Below, piece after piece: positions 46,447 to 54,444 of a stretch of 64,000 nucleotides of DNA (position 1 is its first letter; each line of letters opens with the position of its first letter). The notes beneath the pieces are model-generated. The model was not told where the DNA came from. It worked only from the letters and a program-made list of their open reading frames with translations, and did no database searches. The translations under genes were made by a program, and so were the position numbers. Where the stretch lies: positions 2,914,001 through 2,978,000 of the forward strand of contig NZ_CP014504.1 in the NCBI RefSeq assembly GCF_001590605.1, given 5' to 3'. This DNA is from Pedobacter cryoconitis (lineage in GTDB: Bacteria; Bacteroidota; Bacteroidia; Sphingobacteriales; Sphingobacteriaceae).

Positions 46447-47961
46447 ATGAAAACAAGTCAATGCCTTAACCCAACCGTTTTTGTCATCTTTGGTGGCACT
46501 GGGGATTTAAATATGCGCAAACTTGCGCCAGCACTTTATAACTTGTATTCTGATGGCTATATGCCTAAAGATTATGCAATAATCGGAACAGCGAGAAGCA
46601 AGCTCACTGATGTACAGTTCCGCAACACTATTATGGAGGGGGTAAATAGTTTTTCCCGCGCTGGTAAGGTTAAGAAAGAGAAGTGGGATGGTTTTGCAGA
46701 AAATGTATACTACAATCCTGTAGATGTATCTGCTCCTGAAACTTTCCAGGATCTTAAAACAAGTATTGAAAAGCTTAAGAAAAAATTTGGCCCTAAAACA
46801 CAGGTGATTTATTACCTGGCAGTAGCACCAAATTTATTCCCGCTAATTGCGGAATGTATCGCTAAGTATGATCTTGCAGGAAATGAAGAAAATTGCCGTA
46901 TCGTAATTGAAAAACCTTTCGGCCGCGATTTAGAAACTGCAAGAGAATTAAATAAATTGTTAACCGGAATTTTCACGGAGAAACAGATCTATAGAATTGA
47001 CCATTATCTGGGTAAGGAAACTGTTCAGAATATTATGGCTTTCCGTTTTGCCAATTCATTCCTTGAGCCACTTTGGAACCGTACTTATATTGATCACGTA
47101 CAGATTTCTGTAACCGAACAATTGGGTGTTGGAGATCGTGGTGGTTATTATGATGGCGCTGGTGCTTTAAGAGATATGATCCAGAACCATATTTTACAGC
47201 TTCTTTGTTTAATTGGTATGGAAACTCCTATCAATTTTGATGCTGATGAAATCAGGAACAAAAAAGTTGATGTGCTGAAAGCTATGCGTCCTTTTGGACC
47301 TGACGATATCCGTATGAGCACTGTTCGCGGACAATATTCTAAAGGATGGGTTGAGGGTAAAGAAGTTCCGGGTTACCGCTCTGAGAAAGATGTGGCACCA
47401 GAGTCTAATACAGAAACTTTTGCAGCAGCCAAATTCTTCGTGGATAACTGGCGCTGGCAGGGAATCCCTTTCTATGTACGTACAGGTAAACGTCTGTTCC
47501 AGACTTCTTCTTTGATCACGATACAGTTTAAGGATGTTCCTCACCAGGTTTTCCCTGCGGGTGTAACTGAACACTGGCAGCAAAACAGGTTGATCATCAG
47601 TATTCAGCCAGAAATGAGTATCCGTTTACAGGTACAGGCTAAAAGACCTGGGCTGGACATGGTATTGAATCCTGTTGATATGGTTTTCGATTATAAAGGG
47701 ACTTATAGTGCTGAAGCTCCAGAGGCTTACGAGACTTTATTACTGGATGTAATGATTGCAGATCAGACACAGTTTATGCGTGCAGATCAGGTAGAGAGTG
47801 CATGGGAATTGTTAATGCCTGTAATCAATGCATGGGAAAGTAAAACTTCATTGAGTTTCCCTAACTATCCTGCTGATTCATGGGGCCCTGAAGATGCCGA
47901 AGCGCTGATTGCCAGAGATGGTTTCCACTGGTTCACCTTACCTTTAAAAAATAAAGACTAG
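46447..47961 (+). CDS. zwf: glucose-6-phosphate 1-dehydrogenase
   Basis: 504 residues, normal length. The N-terminal coenzyme motif FGGTGDLNMRKLAPALYNL and the substrate motif RIDHYLGKETVQN near residue 183 are intact. It oxidises glucose 6-phosphate to 6-phosphogluconolactone and makes NADPH. It lies between gnd (84 bp upstream) and pgl (1 bp downstream). Confidence 0.97.
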   Translation: MKTSQCLNPTVFVIFGGTGDLNMRKLAPALYNLYSDGYMPKDYAIIGTARSKLTDVQFRNTIMEGVNSFSRAGKVKKEKWDGFAENVYYNPVDVSAPETFQDLKTSIEKLKKKFGPKTQVIYYLAVAPNLFPLIAECIAKYDLAGNEENCRIVIEKPFGRDLETARELNKLLTGIFTEKQIYRIDHYLGKETVQNIMAFRFANSFLEPLWNRTYIDHVQISVTEQLGVGDRGGYYDGAGALRDMIQNHILQLLCLIGMETPINFDADEIRNKKVDVLKAMRPFGPDDIRMSTVRGQYSKGWVEGKEVPGYRSEKDVAPESNTETFAAAKFFVDNWRWQGIPFYVRTGKRLFQTSSLITIQFKDVPHQVFPAGVTEHWQQNRLIISIQPEMSIRLQVQAKRPGLDMVLNPVDMVFDYKGTYSAEAPEAYETLLLDVMIADQTQFMRADQVESAWELLMPVINAWESKTSLSFPNYPADSWGPEDAEALIARDGFHWFTLPLKNKD

Positions 47962-47962
47962 C

Positions 47963-48688
47963 ATGAATTTACTGATCTATAAAACAAAGAGTGAGCTGCT
48001 GGAAGATTTAGCAGATTACGTGATTGCAATTGCAGAAAAGGCGATTGCAGAAAAGGATTGTTTTAATTTTGTGCTCACCGGCGGTAATTCCCCTAAAGAT
48101 TTATATGAAATGCTGTCTACCACCTATCGTGAAAAGCTGGATTGGTCAAAGGTATTTTTCTTTATTGGAGATGAACGTAATGTTCCACCCGGACATGAAA
48201 GCTATAATGGCTTAATGGCAAAGAAATCAATATTAGCTCCTTTAAATGTCGCTGCTGATCATATCTTTTTTGTAGATACTACATTAGCTCCTGAAAAAGC
48301 TGCAATTGAGTATGCTAAAGCAATTACTACTCATTTTAAGGGTGCAGACCTTGCTTTTGACCTTATTTTATTAGGCATGGGCGATGACGGGCATACAGCT
48401 TCGTTATTCCCGGGTACTGATATTTTAGACAGCAAAGAAGTAACGGTTGAGAGTGTATTTGTAGAGAAATTAGCGACTTACAGAATCAGTTTTACCGCCC
48501 CTTTGATCAATAAGGCTAAAAATGTGGCCTTCCTTGTATTTGGCGAAGCTAAAGCTGATGCGTTGAAACATGTCATTGAGGATGATCCTAAGACTCCTGA
48601 ATTGTATCCATCACAATTGATTGATCCGATTGACGGAAGCCTGACCTGGTTTTTGGATAGTGATGCAGCAAAATTGCTGGATAACTAA
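47963..48688 (+). CDS. pgl: 6-phosphogluconolactonase
   Basis: 241 residues. SugI/glucosamine-isomerase-like fold with FVLTGGNSPKDLYEML, FFIGDERNVPPGHESYN and LILLGMGDDGHTASLFPGT. It hydrolyses the lactone made by Zwf. Start is 1 bp after the zwf stop; the operon ends at a hairpin terminator at 48710. Confidence 0.95.
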   Translation: MNLLIYKTKSELLEDLADYVIAIAEKAIAEKDCFNFVLTGGNSPKDLYEMLSTTYREKLDWSKVFFFIGDERNVPPGHESYNGLMAKKSILAPLNVAADHIFFVDTTLAPEKAAIEYAKAITTHFKGADLAFDLILLGMGDDGHTASLFPGTDILDSKEVTVESVFVEKLATYRISFTAPLINKAKNVAFLVFGEAKADALKHVIEDDPKTPELYPSQLIDPIDGSLTWFLDSDAAKLLDN

Positions 48689-48709
48689 ACACATATTTTC
48701 TATAGAAAA

Positions 48710-48743
48710 CCCTGTTTCATTCATTTGGAACAGGGCTTTTTTG
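48710..48743 (+). terminator. rho-independent terminator of the pentose phosphate operon
   Basis: CCCTGTT / AACAGGG stem, 12-base loop, then CTTTTTTG; 21 bp after the pgl stop. Confidence 0.8.
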
Positions 48744-48796
48744 TGAGGTTTTAGTCAATGGCTTTTCACACATTGCTGAAATGGACAAAAAGACAG

Positions 48797-48869
48797 AAAG
48801 TTACTTAGGAGGCTTTAAAGATGGTATCGCAAATTGCGATACCATCTTTAAAGCCTCCTAAGTAACTTT
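48797..48869. repeat. 73-bp perfect palindrome
   Basis: Two 36-nt arms that are exact reverse complements around a single central base (48833). The centre contains TATCGCAA-A-TTGCGATA. It lies 21 bp after the stop codon of the leftward ORF6N gene. A shared 19-bp word (GGTATCGCAAATTGCGATA) recurs inside that gene at 49198-49216. It could act as a terminator for the ORF6N gene, but the length and perfection go far beyond a normal terminator and suggest a cruciform or a protein-binding site. Confidence 0.95.
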
Positions 48870-48890
48870 TACTAAAAACAACAGAAATAA

Positions 48891-49403
48891 TCATTGCTCT
48901 TTTTTAGTCTTAAAACCAATCAGCGTTCTTGGCTGTTCATCTTTCTCTATAAACTTACTCAGGTAGTTAAAAAGAACTTCAATTTTCTCACCTTGTTTAT
49001 AAAGTCGCTTCTCTACTTCCTGTACCAATAGGGAAATATCTTTATGCAGAAGAATGGTTTCTCTTAGCTTGACAAAGACTTCTATAATGCGGATACTCAT
49101 CTGTATTGGCTTCTCTCCTTTAAGAACATTCGACAACATGAGCACACCATGCTCCGTAAAAGCATAAGGCAATATGCCTCCTAGCTGCTGTCTGGAAGGT
49201 ATCGCAAATTGCGATAGTATGTTTTCAGTCTCCTGGGGCGTTAACTGAAACATAAAATTCAATGGAAAACGATCCAGATTACGCTTCACTTGTTCTCTTA
49301 AACGGATAGGTTTAACGCCATAAAGTTCGGCCAGATCTTTATCAAGCATAACTTTCTGCTCCCTGATCAGGTGTATTTTATTCATTACAACTTCATCTAT
49401 CAT
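48891..49403 (-). CDS. ORF6N domain-containing (KilA-N-like) DNA-binding protein
   Basis: 170 residues. The N-terminal ORF6N domain is clear: IREQKVMLDKDLAELYGVKPIRLREQVKRNLDRFPLNFMFQLT, then LPYAFTEHGVLMLSNVLKGEKPIQMSIRIIEVFVKLRE, and a coiled-coil-like C-terminus (LLVQEVEKRLYKQGEKIEVLF). The family derives from phage antirepressors and is common in Bacteroidota chromosomes with unknown role. Inverted repeats lie on both sides of the gene (49411-49431 upstream, 48797-48869 downstream), and its SQFAI codons themselves form an inverted repeat. Confidence 0.88.
   Translation of the reverse strand: MIDEVVMNKIHLIREQKVMLDKDLAELYGVKPIRLREQVKRNLDRFPLNFMFQLTPQETENILSQFAIPSRQQLGGILPYAFTEHGVLMLSNVLKGEKPIQMSIRIIEVFVKLRETILLHKDISLLVQEVEKRLYKQGEKIEVLFNYLSKFIEKDEQPRTLIGFKTKKEQ
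49198..49216. repeat. 19-bp copy of the palindrome core inside the ORF6N gene
   Basis: GGTATCGCAAATTGCGATA, identical over 19 bp and in the same orientation as 48823-48841 in the 73-bp palindrome. It encodes Leu-Ser-Gln-Phe-Ala-Ile-Pro on the minus strand. Confidence 0.9.
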
Positions 49404-49410
49404 ATCGCCA

Positions 49411-49431
49411 AATTATCTCACCAAGATAATT
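49411..49431. promoter_or_regulatory. inverted repeat upstream of the ORF6N gene
   Basis: AATTATCT / AGATAATT, perfect 8-bp arms with a 5-base spacer, 7 bp upstream of the ORF6N ATG in the gap shared with the divergent polyketide operon. Candidate operator. Confidence 0.55.
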
Positions 49432-49527
49432 ATATTACTTTAATTTAAATAATATATTTCTATTGATTTAAACAAATAGTCCAGTATAGTGTTGTAAGAT
49501 TACGCTTCTTATTCCCTTGTTTTGATT

Positions 49528-50661
49528 ATGCCTGTACAAACTGATATTTTAATTATAGGTGGCGGGCTTGCCGGATTAACCGCAGCATTACATCTCCAGC
49601 AAGCAGGGATTGAGGCCATCCTGATCGAAAAGGATATTTATCCTCATCATAAAGTTTGCGGTGAATACATTTCTAATGAGGTTCTCCCCTATTTAAAGTG
49701 GCTGGACGCTGATCCGGCTGTGCTGTCTCCTTCGGTAATTTCCAAAATGCAATTTTCTACAGTTTCAGGGCGTCGTATTTCTACCCGGTTACCTATGGGT
49801 GGATTTGGAGTGAGCCGTTATAAACTGGATCATTTTCTCTATCAGAAATTTCTGGCTAAAGGAGGCCGCGTGATACAGGATACAGTAAGTCATGTAGTTT
49901 TTGAAAAAGATACTTTCCTGGTTTCCACACAAGGTGAAAAACAATATATAGCCAGACAAGTGATTGGTGCTTATGGCAAACGTTCTGCTATAGACCTCAA
50001 ATTAAAAAGGAAGTTTATACAGCATAAATCGCCATTTCTGGCTGTAAAAGGACATTATGCTGGTGAATTTGAAGACGGACTTGTTGCATTGCATAATTTT
50101 AAAGGAGGCTATTGCGGTGCTTCTAAAATCGAGGATCAAAAGATAAATATCTGTTACCTCGCAAATTATGAAACTTTCAAAAGATATAAAAACATCGCAA
50201 CTTATCAGGAAAATGTATTGTATCAGAATAAACATCTAAAAAGCCTTTTTGAAAAATCCGAACTCTTGTTTGATGCACCAATAACGATCAGTCAACTCTC
50301 TTTTGGTGCCAGAGAAGCAGTGGTTGATCATATCCTGATGATTGGCGACACTGCGGCATTGATACATCCTTTATGTGGAAACGGCATGGCTATGGCTATA
50401 CATAGCGCAAAGATCTGCTCAGAATTACTGATTTTGTTTTTCAAAGGGGAGATTCCTGATAGAACTGACATGGAAAAACGTTATCTTATCTCCTGGAACC
50501 ACCACTTTAAATCCAGATTATGGATGGGAAGGACTTTATCAGCCCTGTTCGAAAAAGAATATTTAACAGAAAAATTATTGGGTGGAATGGTTCGGCTGCC
50601 ATTCATACTGCCTTTGATCATCAAAAATACACATGGCCATACTTTAACTGTTCCTGAATAA
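49528..50661 (+). CDS. FAD-dependent oxidoreductase (geranylgeranyl reductase-like)
   Basis: 377 residues from ATG 49528; a TTG six bases upstream is possible. FAD-binding DILIIGGGLAGLTAALHLQQAGIEAILIEK, then the HKVCGEYIS motif seen in geranylgeranyl-reductase/FixC-type flavoproteins, and the second FAD motif ILMIGDTAALIHPLCGNGMAMAIHSAK near 270-300. It may hydroxylate or reduce the lipid or polyketide product of this operon. First gene; its TAA overlaps the next ATG by one base. Confidence 0.85.
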   Translation: MPVQTDILIIGGGLAGLTAALHLQQAGIEAILIEKDIYPHHKVCGEYISNEVLPYLKWLDADPAVLSPSVISKMQFSTVSGRRISTRLPMGGFGVSRYKLDHFLYQKFLAKGGRVIQDTVSHVVFEKDTFLVSTQGEKQYIARQVIGAYGKRSAIDLKLKRKFIQHKSPFLAVKGHYAGEFEDGLVALHNFKGGYCGASKIEDQKINICYLANYETFKRYKNIATYQENVLYQNKHLKSLFEKSELLFDAPITISQLSFGAREAVVDHILMIGDTAALIHPLCGNGMAMAIHSAKICSELLILFFKGEIPDRTDMEKRYLISWNHHFKSRLWMGRTLSALFEKEYLTEKLLGGMVRLPFILPLIIKNTHGHTLTVPE

Positions 50662-51374
50662 TGTTTGTAGATACCACTTATAGAAGCAATGCTCCTGAAA
50701 TTATGGATAATTTCCAGATGGAGGGTGAAATACTCAGAGATGCATTAGACAAAATTGCCAGCATCAACCGCCTGCTTGGCGGAAACAAGGTCACACTGGA
50801 AGGAATTATTTATTTACTGCGGGCACAACCAAAATCTGCATTGATCCGTATTACAGATATAGGGTGCGGAAACGGAGATATGTTAAGAGCGCTTGCAGCT
50901 TATGCAGAGAAAAATGATTTAAACTTTATACTCACTGGTATAGATGCAAATAATTTCACGATTGAGCACGCCAGGAGTTTATCTGCAGGTTATAAAAATA
51001 TAAGCTATGAATGCATAGATATATTTGATAAGCCGAATAAAGAGCAATCAGCAGATATTATACTTTGTACTTTAACATTACATCATTTTAAAGATCAGGA
51101 GATCATTACACTGCTGCAAAGTTTTCAGCAGACAGCAAGGCTCGGTTTTGTGATTAATGATTTACAACGGAGTGCAATCGCTTATTACCTGTTTCTGGGT
51201 TTATGTTTTGTATTCCGCCTGAATGAGATGTCACGTGAAGATGGACTGGTTTCTATTCTCCGCGGATTTAAAAGAAAAGATTTAATGTCGTTTTCAAAAA
51301 CATTAGGCCTTAAAAATTACTTAATCAAATGGAAATGGGCGTTCCGCTACCAATGGATAGTTAAAATATCATGA
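50661..51374 (+). CDS. class I SAM-dependent methyltransferase
   Basis: 237 residues. SAM-binding motif I ITDIGCGNGDMLRALAAYA, then the acidic GIDANNFTIEHAR, and motif LCTLTLHHFKDQE. Starts in TAATG with the upstream flavoprotein and ends in ATGA with the polyketide synthase, so it is part of one translationally coupled unit. Together with the flavoprotein it resembles the tailoring pair (methyltransferase plus flavin hydroxylase) that follows type III synthases in some phenolic-lipid operons. O- or C-methylation cannot be told apart. Confidence 0.87.
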   Translation: MFVDTTYRSNAPEIMDNFQMEGEILRDALDKIASINRLLGGNKVTLEGIIYLLRAQPKSALIRITDIGCGNGDMLRALAAYAEKNDLNFILTGIDANNFTIEHARSLSAGYKNISYECIDIFDKPNKEQSADIILCTLTLHHFKDQEIITLLQSFQQTARLGFVINDLQRSAIAYYLFLGLCFVFRLNEMSREDGLVSILRGFKRKDLMSFSKTLGLKNYLIKWKWAFRYQWIVKIS

Positions 51375-52423
51375 GTGTAACCATAAAAAGCATCAGCAAA
51401 GCATTGCCTGAATATTCAAGAAGTACAGCGGAGATCATTCCTTTTCTGGACGGGTGGCTGCATGGTCAGGAAGACCGGTTTGTCCGTAAGGTTAAAAAGA
51501 TATTTGAAAATGCTGCAGTAGATAAACGCTATTCATTTATGTCTCCCGAAGAAGTTTTCAGCGACCTTACTTTTGAAGAACGCAATGATATTTATTGCAG
51601 AGAGGGTATTAAACTAGGTACAAAATGTCTGACTGATGCGATTGAGAAGGCAGGCTGGAAAAATGAAGATCTTGATTATATCATTACCGTAAGCTGCACG
51701 GGAATTATGATCCCCTCTTTAGATGCTTATCTGATCAATGCCTTAAAACTGCGCCAGGATATTGTGCGCCTTCCGGTTACAGAAATGGGCTGTGCAGCTG
51801 GTGTGTCAGGGATTATATACGCTAAAAATTTCCTGAAATCCAATCCTGGCAAAAGAGCTGCAGTTATCGCTGTAGAATCTCCAACGGCCACTTTTCAGCG
51901 CAATGACTTTTCGATGGCCAATATTGTAAGTGCAGCTATTTTTGGAGATGGTGCAGCCTGTATCCTCTTGTCTTCACATCCGGAGGATGACGGACCGGAA
52001 ATAATGGACGAAGAAATGTATCACTTTTATGATGCAGAAGACATGATGGGCTTTAAAATGACCAATACCGGTTTACAAATGGTATTGGATGTTACTGTTC
52101 CTGAAACAATTGCTACACACTTTCCCGCTATTATTCATCCTTTTCTGGAAAAAAACGGATTAAATATTCAGGCTATAGACCATTTGATTTTTCATCCCGG
52201 CGGAAAGAAAATCATTGAAATTGTAGAAGCCTTATTTGGTGATCTTGGAAAAAATATAAACGATACTAAAGCGATTTTAAGGTTATATGGAAACATGTCA
52301 AGCGTTACCGTACTCTATGTGCTTGAGCGGATTATGGATGCCAAACCTAAACCTGGAGAAAGGGGGCTGATGCTTAGTTTTGGTCCCGGATTTTCTGCAC
52401 AACGAATTTTATTGCAGTGGTAA
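51371..52423 (+). CDS. type III polyketide synthase (chalcone/stilbene synthase fold)
   Basis: 350 residues, normal length. The catalytic triad is visible: Cys141 (TEMGCAAGV), His275 (LIFHPGGKK) and Asn308 (RLYGNMSSVTVLY). C-terminal GLMLSFGPGFSAQRILLQW is the conserved end of the family. It should extend an acyl starter with malonyl units and cyclise it, giving a resorcinol, pyrone or related ring. The adjacent FabZ-like, ketosynthase and ACP genes suggest that the starter is a dedicated acyl-ACP. Confidence 0.93.
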   Translation: MSVTIKSISKALPEYSRSTAEIIPFLDGWLHGQEDRFVRKVKKIFENAAVDKRYSFMSPEEVFSDLTFEERNDIYCREGIKLGTKCLTDAIEKAGWKNEDLDYIITVSCTGIMIPSLDAYLINALKLRQDIVRLPVTEMGCAAGVSGIIYAKNFLKSNPGKRAAVIAVESPTATFQRNDFSMANIVSAAIFGDGAACILLSSHPEDDGPEIMDEEMYHFYDAEDMMGFKMTNTGLQMVLDVTVPETIATHFPAIIHPFLEKNGLNIQAIDHLIFHPGGKKIIEIVEALFGDLGKNINDTKAILRLYGNMSSVTVLYVLERIMDAKPKPGERGLMLSFGPGFSAQRILLQW

Positions 52424-52471
52424 GCATTTTTTGTATTTACTTTACAGCTTAGAATTGATAATCTTATACGC

Positions 52472-52918
52472 ATGAATACACAAGAAATACTATCAAAATT
52501 ACCTTACAGCAAACCTTTTTTATTTGTTGATGAGTTATTACAAATCGATGAGAACGGATCAACAGGTACTTATACTTTTGATAAAGACCTTGATTTCTAT
52601 AAAGGACATTTTAAAGATGCACCGGTTACACCAGGGGTAATCTTAACAGAGACCATGGCACAGATCGGGTTGGTTTGCCTGGGTATTTATTTATCGGAAA
52701 ATGCAAATACAGAACTGAAAGCACATGTGATGCTGACTTCTACGGCAATGGATTTTATGAAACCTGTTTTTCCGGGTGAAAAGGTTACCGTAACTGCTGA
52801 AAAAGTATACTTCAGGTTTAAAAAGCTGAATTGTAACGTCGTGATGAAAAACGAAGCAGGAGAAACAGTTTGCAAAGGAAATATTTCAGGAATGGTAACG
52901 ACAAAAATGAATGACTAA
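52472..52918 (+). CDS. FabZ-like 3-hydroxyacyl-ACP dehydratase (hotdog fold)
   Basis: 148 residues. Active-site motif GHFKDAPVTPGVILTETMAQ with His46 and Glu60, as in FabZ/FabA-type dehydratases; the hydrophobic central helix follows. It would dehydrate 3-hydroxyacyl-ACP intermediates made with the ketosynthase and ACP of this operon. It begins 48 bp after the synthase and overlaps the ketosynthase start by 8 bp. Confidence 0.87.
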   Translation: MNTQEILSKLPYSKPFLFVDELLQIDENGSTGTYTFDKDLDFYKGHFKDAPVTPGVILTETMAQIGLVCLGIYLSENANTELKAHVMLTSTAMDFMKPVFPGEKVTVTAEKVYFRFKKLNCNVVMKNEAGETVCKGNISGMVTTKMND

Positions 52919-54188
52919 CCGTGTTGTCGTCACTGGTTTAGGGGTTGTTTCACCAAATGGTGCGGACATTACGCAATTCAGGGATGCGCTTAAAAATGGT
53001 GTGTCCGGGATCCGGCATGATCTGCAGCTGGAACAACTTCTTTTCTCTTGCCAGATTGCAGGGAAACCAGTGATTGATGCAGCCCGGATTAGCCAATATT
53101 TCACTGACCTGGAAATCAGGAACCTGGAAAGCACGGGAATTATATATGGTGTAATTGCGGGTTTAGATGCGTGGAAGGATGCAGGGCTTAACCCTGCTCC
53201 GGATGAAATGCCTGATTGGGAAAGCGGAACTGTTTTCGGTACCGGAACTTCTGGTATTGACAAATTCAGAGGTGCTATTTATAAATTAGACAACCTGCAG
53301 ATCCGTAAGCTGGGCAGTTCTATAGTTGCCCAGACTATGGCAAGCGGAGTCAGTGCATTACTAGCCGGAAAACTTGGATTGGGTAATCAGGTAACAACAA
53401 ACTCTTCTGCTTGTGCAACAGGAACGGAAAGTGTTTTGATGGCTTATGAGCGTATTAAATCGGGTCAGGCAACCGTAATGCTGGCTGGCAGCACAAGTGA
53501 TAGCGGACCGTATATATGGGCTGGTTTTGATGCAATGAAAGTCTGCACGTACAAACATAATGAAGCTCCCGAAAAAGGAAGCCGCCCAATGAGTGCAACG
53601 GCAAGTGGCTTTGTTCCTGGAAGCGGTGCAGGAGCTTTAGTGTTAGAGAGTCTGGACAGTGCTTTAGCAAGGGGTGCCAGGATTTATGCGGAAATACTGG
53701 GCGGACATGTCAATTCTGGCGGACAGCGTGGTGAAGGTACAATGACCGCACCTAATCCAGTAGCGGTACAAAGATGTCTGTCCAAAGCATTCAAAGATGC
53801 AGGCATACAACCTGCTGAAGTTGAGGTGATTAATGGTCATTTAACAGCAACTGTAAAAGATCCGCTTGAAATACAAAATTGGGTAACGGCATTGGGGCGT
53901 TCCGGTAAGGATTTCCCTTATATCAATTCGGTTAAGGGGATGATTGGACATTGCATCTCTGCAGCAGGCAGCATTGAATGTGTAGCTTCTGTTTTACAAC
54001 TTCATGAAGGGTTTATTTTTCCTAATATCAATTGTGAAGATCTGCATCCTGCCATTGAAATGCTGATAGATCCGGAGCGGATCCCCCGTGTTTGTCTCCA
54101 AAAAGATTTTAATATACTCGTCAAAGCAAGTTTTGGTTTTGGCGATGTCAATGCCTGTTTAGTCTTAAAAAAATATAATGATGGATAG
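52911..54188 (+). CDS. beta-ketoacyl-ACP synthase (KAS II-like)
   Basis: 425 residues. The catalytic triad is Cys168 (SSACATGTES), His310 (NGHLTATVKDPLE) and His347 (VKGMIGHCISAAGS), so it should be active and not a chain-length factor. N-terminal RVVVTGLGVVSPNG is typical. There is no ketoreductase or enoyl reductase gene in the operon; these steps would come from primary fatty-acid synthesis. It overlaps the dehydratase by 8 bp and the ACP by 11 bp. Confidence 0.92.
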   Translation: MTNRVVVTGLGVVSPNGADITQFRDALKNGVSGIRHDLQLEQLLFSCQIAGKPVIDAARISQYFTDLEIRNLESTGIIYGVIAGLDAWKDAGLNPAPDEMPDWESGTVFGTGTSGIDKFRGAIYKLDNLQIRKLGSSIVAQTMASGVSALLAGKLGLGNQVTTNSSACATGTESVLMAYERIKSGQATVMLAGSTSDSGPYIWAGFDAMKVCTYKHNEAPEKGSRPMSATASGFVPGSGAGALVLESLDSALARGARIYAEILGGHVNSGGQRGEGTMTAPNPVAVQRCLSKAFKDAGIQPAEVEVINGHLTATVKDPLEIQNWVTALGRSGKDFPYINSVKGMIGHCISAAGSIECVASVLQLHEGFIFPNINCEDLHPAIEMLIDPERIPRVCLQKDFNILVKASFGFGDVNACLVLKKYNDG

Positions 54189-54444
54189 AGAAGTTATCAT
54201 TTCCGCTATTAAAGAAGTTGCAGCGCCTTATACGCAGGACAAAGAAGCATTAGATCAGCTTAGTGAGACCACAAGTTTTATTACAGACCTGAAAATCAAT
54301 TCTGCCAACCTGGTTGATATTGTACTGGACCTGGAAGAAAAGTTCGGCATAGAGATCGATAATGATTCTATGGCAAAAATGCTGGATGTCAAATCAACAC
54401 TCGACGTCATTGAAGCCAAACTTGCTGAAATTGATAGGCAATGA
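54178..54444 (+). CDS. acyl carrier protein
   Basis: 88 residues from ATG 54178 (87 from 54181). The phosphopantetheine site is Ser42 in ITDLKINSANLVDIVLDLEEKFGIEIDND, a slightly unusual N-S-A in place of the common D-S-L, followed by acidic helices typical of ACPs. It is the dedicated carrier for the ketosynthase and dehydratase of this operon. Overlaps the ketosynthase by 11 bp and the phosphopantetheinyl transferase start by 14 bp. Confidence 0.9.
   Translation: MMDREVIISAIKEVAAPYTQDKEALDQLSETTSFITDLKINSANLVDIVLDLEEKFGIEIDNDSMAKMLDVKSTLDVIEAKLAEIDRQ

Noticed and set aside
47209..47583. 124-codon minus-strand frame inside zwf
   Set aside because: Antisense to a conserved enzyme gene; composition is that of a shadow frame.
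48891..49403. Prophage remnant
   Set aside because: ORF6N domains occur in phages, but no integrase, structural or lysis genes surround this gene, and the flanks are metabolic operons.
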